Source: Acidimangrovimonas sp.
GTDB taxonomy: Bacteria; Pseudomonadota; Alphaproteobacteria; Rhodobacterales; Rhodobacteraceae
Reading direction: 5' to 3'
NCBI GenBank assembly: GCA_030147905.1
Contig: JASBUM010000243.1
Span: forward strand, 1-10,780
DNA length: 10,780 nucleotides
The notes below the pieces were generated by a model. It was not told the origin of the DNA, did no database searches, and worked only from the letters and a program-made list of their open reading frames with translations. Position 1 is the stretch's first letter. Every line of letters starts with the position of its first letter. Shown here piece by piece: positions 1 through 7,814 of the stretch. Made by a program: the position numbers and the translations under genes.

Positions 1-1
1 G

Positions 2-460
2 ACGTTCCTCGCCCAGCCCAGCCCCCTGCCCGAACGGATGATCGGCGCCGATCCCGACGCCTTCACCGACTGGACGCTTGCAAGCTGGACGGCGCCGCGC
101 AGTCTCGCGCCGTTCCCGCCGGCGGCGCTCGAAAGCTATCGCGCGCAGGCCCGCGATGCCGCACATTGCGCGGCCATGTGCGCCGACTACCGCGCCGGCG
201 CCACCACCGACCGCGCGCATGACCAGGCCGACCGCGCCGCGCAACGGCGCATCACGGCACCGGTCCACGTGCTTTGCGCCGCAAGCGGATTTCCCGTCCG
301 CGCCGGCGACCCGCGTGCGGCCTGGCGGGCCTGGGCCGATGAGGTCGATGTCACCACATGCGATGGAACGGGTCATTTCGTGCCGGAGGAAAACCCGGGC
401 GCGGTGATAGACTGCTTCACACCCTTTTTCGCCGCAGCCTCAGATGGCGCGGGCGGGTAG
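2..460 (+). CDS. Alpha/beta hydrolase, haloacetate (fluoroacetate) dehalogenase-like, 3' end only
   Basis: This is the C-terminal 152 residues of a gene that enters from the left edge. The reading frame is open from base 2, so the ATG at 38 is internal and not a start. The stretch FLAQPSPLPERMIGADPDAF and the later MCADYRAGATTDRAHDQADR match the cap-domain region of the haloacetate/fluoroacetate dehalogenase branch of the alpha/beta hydrolase fold. The catalytic histidine is expected in TGHFVPEENP (His codon 374-376). The nucleophile Asp and the acid would lie upstream, outside the window. Family members are soluble cytoplasmic hydrolases that attack a haloacid or ester through an Asp-His pair. 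The substrate cannot be assigned here, because many relatives are annotated dehalogenase without evidence. The stop codon (458-460) lies inside the 3' end of the opposite-strand RTX gene. The fold assignment is solid and the dehalogenase label is only probable. Confidence 0.8.
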   Translation, partial: TFLAQPSPLPERMIGADPDAFTDWTLASWTAPRSLAPFPPAALESYRAQARDAAHCAAMCADYRAGATTDRAHDQADRAAQRRITAPVHVLCAASGFPVRAGDPRAAWRAWADEVDVTTCDGTGHFVPEENPGAVIDCFTPFFAAASDGAGG

Positions 461-1840
461 AAGGCGCACCGATTCGGAACCCAGGCGACGGCCCTCGATC
501 ACCTCGACCATGACCCGCCCGTCAAGCATCACCCGGACCGAGCCGTCCGCCGTACCCTGCGCGAAGCTCAGCGCCGGATCGGGGTGGGCATCGGGATCGT
601 ATTCGATTTCCAGCCGATCCTCCGCTCCGTCGAAATCATGGACCTGCGGCGGGGCGCCGGGATCCGACGCAAGCCACGGGCCGACCACGAAACTGTCCGC
701 GCCGCTGCCGCCGCTGGCCTGATCGTCGGCGCCCATCACCAGACGATCGGCGCCCGCGCCGCCGTTGAGATAGTCGCGCGCCGCCGCCCCGGCCCTTGCC
801 TCGCGTCCGTCCAGGCTGTCGTCGCCGTCTCCCCCCATGAGCGTATCACGCCCCTCGCCGCCGTGAAGATCGTCATCGCCCGCATGCCCCGACAGCACGT
901 CATCTCCGCCATCGCCGCGCAACGCGTCGTGTCCCTCGCCACCGTCCAGCGTGTCGTTGCCGCCGCCTCCGGCCAACCGGTCATCCCCCGCCTGGCCTGC
1001 AAGCCCGTCCGCGCCCGCACCGCCCGCAAGGCGATCGTCCCCGTCCCCGCCCAGCAGGCGATCATCACCCCCGTCCCCCATGAGCGCATCGTTCCCGCCG
1101 CCGCCGTGAAGCTGGTCGCCGCCCGCGCCTCCCGAGAGCGTATCGGCCCCGCCGCGCCCGAAAAGCGCGTCATTGCCGCCGATTCCGGACAGCCGGTCCT
1201 GCCCCGAACCGCCCTCCAGCAGATCGGCACCTTCACCGCCCGCAAGGTCCTGATCGCCGGACGGCGGCGTCGGCGGCGGGTCGAGCGGATCGGCCGGAAG
1301 CGGCTTCAGCACGTCATCCTCCTCGGACGGCGCGGCCCCTTCGCCACCGCTCCGGTCCCCGCGGCCGTCGCCGGAGCCATCGCCAGGGCCTTCGGGATCG
1401 GCCGCTTCGGGGTCCAGGGGCGGCAGCGCGGGCGCGGTGGCGAAAAGCTGGGGGCCGATACCGCCCGCATCCCCCTCGACCGCGTCGCCGGCGTCGGGCG
1501 AAAGCGGCGACAGGGCGGACGCATCAAGAACCCGGCCGCGGTTAACGGCAAGGGCCACGCGGTCCGCCAAGGCCCTGAGCGTCGCCGGGTCGGACGGCAG
1601 CCGACCGGACGATGCCGCTTCCCCGTTCCCCGCCTGATCGGCGGCGGCAGCGGACGTGGCGTCCGCGCTTCCATCTTCCATCCCCGGAAGCAACGATCCC
1701 CGCGCCTCTTCGCCGTCACCGGCGAATTCCGCGGACGTGCCCTCGGCCTCGGTGTCTTCGTTCGCACCACCGCCAAGGATCGGCACCGCAGCGACCGCTC
1801 CGAAGATCATGATGCCGAAAAGGCCGAATATCTCCAACAT
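440..1840 (-). CDS. Acidic RTX (hemolysin-type) calcium-binding repeat protein with N-terminal membrane segment
   Basis: The product is 466 aa. Residues 2-22 are a hydrophobic segment ([20 protein letters not shown]) without a clear cleavage site. Residues 25-199 are a low-complexity, acidic, Pro/Gly/Ala-rich linker. Residues 201-344 are sixteen uninterrupted nonapeptides of the type GGxGxDxLx, such as GGDGDDRLA and [10 protein letters not shown] 15-residue break follows, then two more repeats near 360-368 and 377-385. The 396-466 tail contains [17 protein letters not shown] and [16 protein letters not shown] and resembles the C-terminal domain of Rhodobacteraceae type I secretion targets. 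RTX nonapeptides form parallel beta-rolls that bind Ca2+, usually outside the cell. The start was chosen because the conserved hydrophobic N-terminus begins there and GGAG sits 8 nt upstream; the frame stays open well beyond it but over rpsO. No T1SS transporter genes are in the window. The RTX assignment is firm; secretion route and function are unknown. Confidence 0.85.
   Translation of the reverse strand: MLEIFGLFGIMIFGAVAAVPILGGGANEDTEAEGTSAEFAGDGEEARGSLLPGMEDGSADATSAAAADQAGNGEAASSGRLPSDPATLRALADRVALAVNRGRVLDASALSPLSPDAGDAVEGDAGGIGPQLFATAPALPPLDPEAADPEGPGDGSGDGRGDRSGGEGAAPSEEDDVLKPLPADPLDPPPTPPSGDQDLAGGEGADLLEGGSGQDRLSGIGGNDALFGRGGADTLSGGAGGDQLHGGGGNDALMGDGGDDRLLGGDGDDRLAGGAGADGLAGQAGDDRLAGGGGNDTLDGGEGHDALRGDGGDDVLSGHAGDDDLHGGEGRDTLMGGDGDDSLDGREARAGAAARDYLNGGAGADRLVMGADDQASGGSGADSFVVGPWLASDPGAPPQVHDFDGAEDRLEIEYDPDAHPDPALSFAQGTADGSVRVMLDGRVMVEVIEGRRLGSESVRLLPARAI
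686..1240 (-). repeat. RTX nonapeptide-coding repeat tract (27-bp periodicity)
   Basis: This is the DNA encoding the 18 RTX nonapeptides of the gene above. Sixteen units are contiguous (809-1240), and two more lie beyond a short interruption. The periodicity is clear at the protein level (Gly-Gly-x-Gly-x-Asp-x-Leu-x), while the DNA units are diverged. Such tracts can expand or contract by recombination. Confidence 0.85.
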
Positions 1841-2025
1841 GTGCAATGCTCCGCCCGCCCGTGCCGGCATGCGCGCGACGGGGCCTGGTTCGAATTCCGA
1901 CGATGCGCGACGATAGGCGGATTTCCTTGCCGAAAGGTGTGCGCCCGACTTCCGCGAGCGGATCTGCCGCGGTGGCAGGGCGGCACGGCGGGGCGATTGA
2001 TGCTTTCCTTTTCGCGAGAATTCCC

Positions 2026-2054
2026 TTATACGCGCGCATCCGCCGTTGTGGCGG
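2026..2054 (+). promoter_or_regulatory. Candidate rpsO promoter -10 and 5'-leader hairpin
   Basis: TTATAC at 2026-2031 is a plausible -10 element in the most AT-rich part of the divergent RTX/rpsO spacer. No convincing -35 is seen at 16-18 bp. Transcription from it would begin near 2038, just before a 5-bp hairpin CCGCC-GTTGT-GGCGG (2040-2054). In several bacterial groups S15 represses its own mRNA by binding a structured leader, so the hairpin may matter. Both the promoter and the regulatory role are inference. Confidence 0.3.
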
Positions 2055-2119
2055 CACACTCCACGGGCCCTGCTGGACGACATCCCGGCCTGCGCCATCA
2101 CCTTCGAAAGGAGACCCCG

Positions 2120-2389
2120 ATGTCGATCACGGTTGAAGAAAAGGCACGCGTCATCAAGGAATTCGCGACCAAGGAAGGCGACACCGGTTCGCCGGAGGTG
2201 CAGGTTGCAATCCTGAGTTCGCGCATCGCCACGCTGACCGAGCACTTCAAGACCCACAAGAAAGACAACCATTCGCGCCGCGGGCTGCTGATGATGGTTG
2301 CCCAGCGCCGCAAGCTGCTGGATTATCTCAAGAGCAAGGACGAAGCCCGTTACCAGTCGCTGATCGAGCGTCTGGGCCTGCGCCGCTGA
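2120..2389 (+). CDS. rpsO: 30S ribosomal protein S15
   Basis: The product is 89 aa, the usual S15 length. It begins [20 protein letters not shown] and carries the conserved core [16 protein letters not shown] (about 21-36) and [12 protein letters not shown] (about 46-57), followed by [11 protein letters not shown]15 binds the central domain of 16S rRNA early in 30S assembly and contributes to an intersubunit bridge. The start is fixed by the family N-terminus and by a strong Shine-Dalgarno AAAGGAGA just upstream. The SD bases AAGG can pair with CCTT at 2101-2104 in a small hairpin, which might tune translation. The gene is followed by a strong terminator-like hairpin and then pnp, the widespread rpsO-pnp order. 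It is divergent from the RTX gene. There is nothing unusual in the protein. Confidence 0.98.
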   Translation: MSITVEEKARVIKEFATKEGDTGSPEVQVAILSSRIATLTEHFKTHKKDNHSRRGLLMMVAQRRKLLDYLKSKDEARYQSLIERLGLRR

Positions 2390-2395
2390 CCGACG

Positions 2396-2426
2396 GACGC
2401 GCCCTGCGGGGCGCGTCTTTCGTTTC
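2396..2426 (+). terminator. Rho-independent terminator/attenuator between rpsO and pnp
   Basis: A perfect 9-bp GC-rich stem (GACGCGCCC at 2396-2404 with GGGCGCGTC at 2409-2417) closes a 4-nt TGCG loop and is followed by TTTCGTTTC. It begins only 6 bases after the rpsO stop codon. It fits an intrinsic terminator. Because pnp lies on the same strand 130 bp further, it may act as a leaky attenuator that sets the rpsO:pnp ratio. Confidence 0.85.
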
Positions 2427-2438
2427 GGAACCGCGGCA

Positions 2439-2543
2439 GGCGACACCTGTCGCCGCCCCACCGGGCCCGCCGGGGCGGCGCATCCGACAAGGGCCACGGG
2501 CTGACGGCCCGTACGCAATCCGGCCGGGGGAGGGCCCCTGGCC
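2439..2543 (+). promoter_or_regulatory. Structured pnp 5' leader (four hairpins)
   Basis: Four stem-loops lie between the rpsO terminator and pnp. They are GGCGAC/GTCGCC (2439-2444 with 2449-2454), CGCCGCCCC/GGGGCGGCG (2451-2459 with 2472-2480, 12-nt loop), ACGGGC/GCCCGT (2496-2501 with 2507-2512), and a 9-bp stem with one G-U pair (2522-2530 with 2535-2543, loop AGGG). The last ends just before the pnp Shine-Dalgarno AGGA. The first two share bases 2451-2454, so their full forms exclude each other. In E. coli, pnp mRNA is cleaved by RNase III in a leader stem and then repressed by PNPase itself; an equivalent role here is inference. No clear promoter was recognised in the spacer. Confidence 0.6.
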
Positions 2544-2558
2544 AAGATAGGAAACGAG

Positions 2559-4700
<2,142 letters not shown>

Positions 4701-4724
4701 GTTTCGCGGTTCAAGAATGGCGGT

Positions 4725-4746
4725 GCCCGGGATAATCTTTCCGGGC
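4725..4746 (+). promoter_or_regulatory. GC hairpin with embedded -10-like GATAAT downstream of pnp
   Basis: GCCCGG (4725-4730) and CCGGGC (4741-4746) form a 6-bp stem around a 10-nt loop containing GATAATCTTT. There is no T-tract after the stem, so it would be a weak terminator at best. GATAAT (4731-4736) matches the -10 consensus at five of six positions, but no good -35 is seen. If used as a promoter, transcription would start near 4743, which supports the glycosyltransferase start at 4765. Confidence 0.3.
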
Positions 4747-4764
4747 ATCATCGACGAGCTGGAC

Positions 4765-5739
4765 ATGTCCGCCAACGCCCAAGCGCCCCATCTCCGCGTC
4801 ACCGTCGTCAGCGTGTGCTTCAACAGCGCCGCGGTGATCGGGGCGATGCTTGATTCGCTCCCGTCCGGAACGCCGGCGGTGCTGGTCGACAACGGATCGG
4901 GCGGCCTCTCGGCGGGCGGATCCGGCGCCCGATCGGACGGCGGCGATATGGTCGCGGCCGGCGTCGCCCCGGATCGGGGCGTGCCGCAGGATCAGGTCGC
5001 GGCGCTGGCTGCGCTGGCCATGCGACACGGCGCCCGACTGATACGCAACGCGGCCAACCGCGGCTTCGGCCCCGCCTGCAACCAGGGTGCTGCGCTGGCG
5101 GATACCGAATTCCTTCTGTTTCTCAACCCGGACGCGCGGCTGGACCCGGGCGCGCTCGAGGCGCTTGTCGCGGCAGCCGACCGCAATCCCCGCGCGGTCG
5201 CGATGAACCCGCGCATCGTCGACGGCCGCGGCCGGCCCTATTTCAAGCATCGCAGCGTCCTTCTGGCGCGGCGCGAATGGCGCGCGCGCGGCTGGCCGCC
5301 AGCCGATAGCACGGTACCCGTCCTCAGCGGCGCGGTCTTCTTCGTGCGGCGCGCCGACTTCGAGGCCGTCGGCGGCTTCGACCCGATGATCTTTCTCTAT
5401 CACGAGGACGACGACCTGAGCCTGCGCCTCGCCGCGCGCCAAGGTAGCCTGCTGTTCGTGCGCGATGCGGTGGCACGCCATCTCGAGGGCCGGTCGAGCA
5501 GCCGCAACCCCGCGGTCGCCGCGCTCAAGGCCTGGCATATGGGACGCAGCCGGGTCTACGCGGCGCGCAAGCATGGCCGCCCCTTCCCCTTCGCGCGCGC
5601 ATTTGCCCGCGCACTGTCGCAGCTACTGTCGCCGGTTGCCTGGATCTCGGCACGCAAACGCGCCAAGCACCGCGCCTTTCTGCGCGGTGTCGTGAGTGGT
5701 CGTGTGCCGGGACCGGTTGGCAGCCGGTCCGAACCCTGA
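4765..5739 (+). CDS. Family 2 glycosyltransferase (rhamnosyltransferase-like)
   Basis: The product is 324 aa with a GT-A fold signature. VTVVSVCFNSAAVIGAMLDSL (12-32) and VLVDNGS (39-45) form the nucleotide-binding start. RNAANRGFGPACNQGA (94-109) and LLFLNPDARLDPGALE (117-132) follow; NPDA replaces the usual DxD. VRRADFEAVGGFDPMIFLYHEDDDLSLR (194-221) supplies the expected catalytic base region. Such enzymes transfer a sugar from a nucleotide donor to a lipid-linked or LPS acceptor at the cytoplasmic face of the inner membrane. Donor and acceptor cannot be told from sequence. About 35 Gly/Ala/Asp-rich residues (46-80) are inserted where most relatives have a short loop. Earlier in-frame starts exist (4657, inside pnp, and 4717), but the family N-terminus begins just after 4765. 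The next gene follows after 28 bp, so the two are probably co-transcribed. Base composition is native-like. Confidence 0.88.
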   Translation: MSANAQAPHLRVTVVSVCFNSAAVIGAMLDSLPSGTPAVLVDNGSGGLSAGGSGARSDGGDMVAAGVAPDRGVPQDQVAALAALAMRHGARLIRNAANRGFGPACNQGAALADTEFLLFLNPDARLDPGALEALVAAADRNPRAVAMNPRIVDGRGRPYFKHRSVLLARREWRARGWPPADSTVPVLSGAVFFVRRADFEAVGGFDPMIFLYHEDDDLSLRLAARQGSLLFVRDAVARHLEGRSSSRNPAVAALKAWHMGRSRVYAARKHGRPFPFARAFARALSQLLSPVAWISARKRAKHRAFLRGVVSGRVPGPVGSRSEP

Positions 5740-5767
5740 TAGCTCCGCGCCGCAAAGGACGGACCCG

Positions 5768-6952
5768 ATGCCGAAGCCGACCCCCTACAAAATCAAGCGC
5801 GAACTGCGCCGGATCGGGCGCCAGATCGCGGGCTCGCCTCGGTTTCTCACCTCCTATTTTCTGGCCCAGCCTTACTATGATCTTGTCCTTTCACGGCACC
5901 GAAAAACAGTTGATGGCGCTCTTCCTGAGCAACAGAGGATCGCGATCTATCTGATCTTTCCCCGTGATGGCTTGCTCGAGTCCCATATCAGGGCCCTAGA
6001 ATGGATAAGCGCGTCCGGCTACGCACCCCTTCTGGTGACGAACCAACCGCTCCTCGGGGAAGATCGAAAGAGGGCGCTAGCTCTGAGTTGGCGGATGATC
6101 GAGCGCAGAAATTATGGGTATGATTTCGGCGGGTACAGGGATGGCGTTCTTTCTTTAAGATATATTATGGGTGATCTAGAGCGGCTGGTACTATTAAACG
6201 ATTCAACCTGGTTCCCGATGCCTGGTTCAGACAACTGGTTAAAGAAAGTTGACGAACTAAACGCGGATTTTGTAGCCGCGATATCCAATCATTGCGTTAC
6301 CAAGGTGGAACCTAAAGATTTCCGTCATATGGAATGGCGATACAGCGAAGCACGCCGCAGCTTCCACTACTGCTCATTCGCCATTGGGGTAGGGCAGAAG
6401 ATCCTAAAAGATCCAGATTTTCGCTCGTTTTGGCGACATTTTCGCCTATCGAACAACAAGAAGCTGACTGTCCGGCGCGGCGAAATAGGTCTTACCCAAT
6501 GGGTGCTTCGAAAGGGCTATACCCACGCGGCGACATGCGACCTTAAAGATCTTGATCAACGGCTAAATGCGCTCCCCGATGACCGGCTCGAGGCTGTATT
6601 GAGAAATTTGATAATCCCCGAAGCGCCACGCCTGAAAGCGCAATGGGAGGAGTTGTGCGAGCGGCTCACTCAGGCCTCAATCTCGGAGTGGCGCAATGAT
6701 GCTGTCGGCTTTATCTTAACGGCAGTAGCTGGTCAGGGCGCAGGTTATGTCTTGCCTGAATACATGTTGCGCGAGCGAGGGTTCCCATTCTTAAAAAAAT
6801 CGCCGCTTTGGCTTGATAAATGCGCATCTGACAATTCCCTCAGTATTCTTTCGTCATACGATTCCTCAATCGCGCGCCAATTCAAATTGGAGGCGATCTC
6901 ACTACGGCGCGAGCGTGCAATCGGCTTCCCGGCTCTGCCGGCGGATGACTGA
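5768..6952 (+). CDS. RgpF-type rhamnan synthesis protein (polysaccharide biosynthesis)
   Basis: The product is 394 aa. Hallmarks of the rhamnan-synthesis protein F family (PF05045) are visible: AIYLIFPRDGLLESHIRALE (59-78), NYGYDFGGYRDGV (115-127), RLVLLNDSTWFPM (139-151) and HYCSFAIGVGQKIL (200-213). RgpF of streptococci acts in building a rhamnose-containing cell-wall polysaccharide. Proteobacterial relatives occur in LPS and capsule loci, and the exact reaction is not settled. The start follows AAAGGA with 8-nt spacing and is preferred to the longer frame that overlaps the preceding glycosyltransferase. Hand counting gives about 51% GC over 5881-6900, against about 69% in 5521-5700. Codons rare in GC-rich genomes (TTA, ATA, AGA) appear. 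The first 100 bp or so are GC-rich like the neighbours. This suggests horizontal acquisition, possibly as a mosaic. Function in surface glycan synthesis is probable. Confidence 0.85.
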   Translation: MPKPTPYKIKRELRRIGRQIAGSPRFLTSYFLAQPYYDLVLSRHRKTVDGALPEQQRIAIYLIFPRDGLLESHIRALEWISASGYAPLLVTNQPLLGEDRKRALALSWRMIERRNYGYDFGGYRDGVLSLRYIMGDLERLVLLNDSTWFPMPGSDNWLKKVDELNADFVAAISNHCVTKVEPKDFRHMEWRYSEARRSFHYCSFAIGVGQKILKDPDFRSFWRHFRLSNNKKLTVRRGEIGLTQWVLRKGYTHAATCDLKDLDQRLNALPDDRLEAVLRNLIIPEAPRLKAQWEELCERLTQASISEWRNDAVGFILTAVAGQGAGYVLPEYMLRERGFPFLKKSPLWLDKCASDNSLSILSSYDSSIARQFKLEAISLRRERAIGFPALPADD

Positions 6953-6979
6953 CCCCCCCGCAAGGGCGGCGCGGGGGGG
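6953..6979. terminator. Bidirectional GC hairpin between convergent genes
   Basis: CCCCCCCGC (6953-6961) pairs perfectly with GCGGGGGGG (6971-6979) around a 9-nt loop. It starts immediately after the rgpF-like stop codon and lies 14 bp from the end of the convergent peroxiredoxin gene. No T-tract follows on either strand, so it is an atypical terminator, but position and stability fit a shared 3' end. Confidence 0.6.
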
Positions 6980-6993
6980 CCCGCCGCGAGGCG

Positions 6994-7644
6994 CTATTTC
7001 GCCTTGGCGAAACGCAGATATGGCAGCCTGACGTCGATATCGCCGAATTTCTCCCGTGCCTCGTCATCGCTGAGCGTAAGCGCGACGATCACGTCCTTGC
7101 CCGGCACCCAGTTCGCAGGCGTCGCCACCGGCGCACCGTCGGTCGCACGCACCGCGTCGAGCGCGCGCAGGATCTCGGCGAAGTTTCGACCGACCGCCAT
7201 CGGATAGGTCATCGTCAGGCGCACCTTCTTGTCCGGGCCAATGATGAAGACGGTGCGCACGGTGGCGGTATGGGCGGGCGTGCGTCCGTCGGGCAGCACC
7301 GCCTCGGCCGGCAGCATGTCATAGGCCTTGGCGACGGTCAGCGAACTGTCGTCGATGATGGGGAAATTCGCGGGCTGGCCGGCGAAAGTCTCGATGTCGG
7401 CGCGCCACTTCTCATGGTCGGCGACGCTGTCGACCGACACGCCCATGACCTTGGTGTCGCGCTTCTCAAACTCACCCGCAAGCTGCGCGACGGCGCCGAA
7501 TTCGGTCGTGCAGACGGGGGTGAAATCCTTCGGATGACTGAAGAGAACCGCATAGCCATCGCCGATCCATTCATGGAAACTGATGGTGCCGGCAGTCGAT
7601 TCGGCGGTGAAATCGGGTGCGGTGTCGTTGATGCGCAGACCCAT
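6994..7644 (-). CDS. 1-Cys peroxiredoxin (Prx6-type)
   Basis: The product is 216 aa, typical for the 1-Cys Prx6 group. The thioredoxin-fold core has SHPKDFTPVCTTEFG (36-50), with peroxidatic Cys45 preceded by Pro38 and Thr42 in the PxxxTxxC motif. Arg130 in TATVRTVFIIGPDKKVR completes the usual active site. It is the only cysteine in the protein, so there is no resolving Cys and reduction must come from an outside thiol. The C-terminal extension TPANWVPGKDVIV (175-187) is characteristic of this group. The enzyme reduces H2O2, alkyl hydroperoxides or peroxynitrite in the cytoplasm. The start is supported by the family N-terminus MGLRINDTAPDF and by GGAAGG 7 nt upstream. The gene is divergent from the aldehyde dehydrogenase gene and may share control with it. 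No recognisable OxyR site was identified by eye. Confidence 0.96.
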   Translation of the reverse strand: MGLRINDTAPDFTAESTAGTISFHEWIGDGYAVLFSHPKDFTPVCTTEFGAVAQLAGEFEKRDTKVMGVSVDSVADHEKWRADIETFAGQPANFPIIDDSSLTVAKAYDMLPAEAVLPDGRTPAHTATVRTVFIIGPDKKVRLTMTYPMAVGRNFAEILRALDAVRATDGAPVATPANWVPGKDVIVALTLSDDEAREKFGDIDVRLPYLRFAKAK

Positions 7645-7711
7645 GGCGTATCCTTCCTGTCTATGGTGTCGCGACGCGCTGCCCCTCGGCCCCGCGTCCC
7701 CCCACAGATAG

Positions 7712-7745
7712 GTCGGCGGGCAGCCAATAGAACCCCTGCGCCGAC
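7712..7745. promoter_or_regulatory. Inverted repeat in the divergent peroxiredoxin/aldehyde dehydrogenase spacer
   Basis: GTCGGCG (7712-7718) and CGCCGAC (7739-7745) form a perfect 7-bp inverted repeat with 20 bp between. It is near the middle of the 170-bp spacer separating the two divergent starts, where an operator affecting both genes would sit. In GC-rich DNA a 7-bp repeat can occur by chance, so this is only a candidate. Confidence 0.3.
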
Positions 7746-7814
7746 ATCCGCCGGGCAGGCTTGCTCTTGGTCCCGCCGGGTGCGAAGCTTTGCCCCGCAG
7801 CGAGGGAGGCACGG

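Noticed and set aside
809..1240. Regular repeats that might be taken for a CRISPR array.
   Set aside because: They are in-frame 27-bp RTX codons with no unique spacers and no cas genes nearby.
6793..6799. A7 homopolymer near the 3' end of the rgpF-like gene as a phase-variation or frameshift site.
   Set aside because: Seven A residues is short, the frame is intact through it, and no alternative product is apparent.
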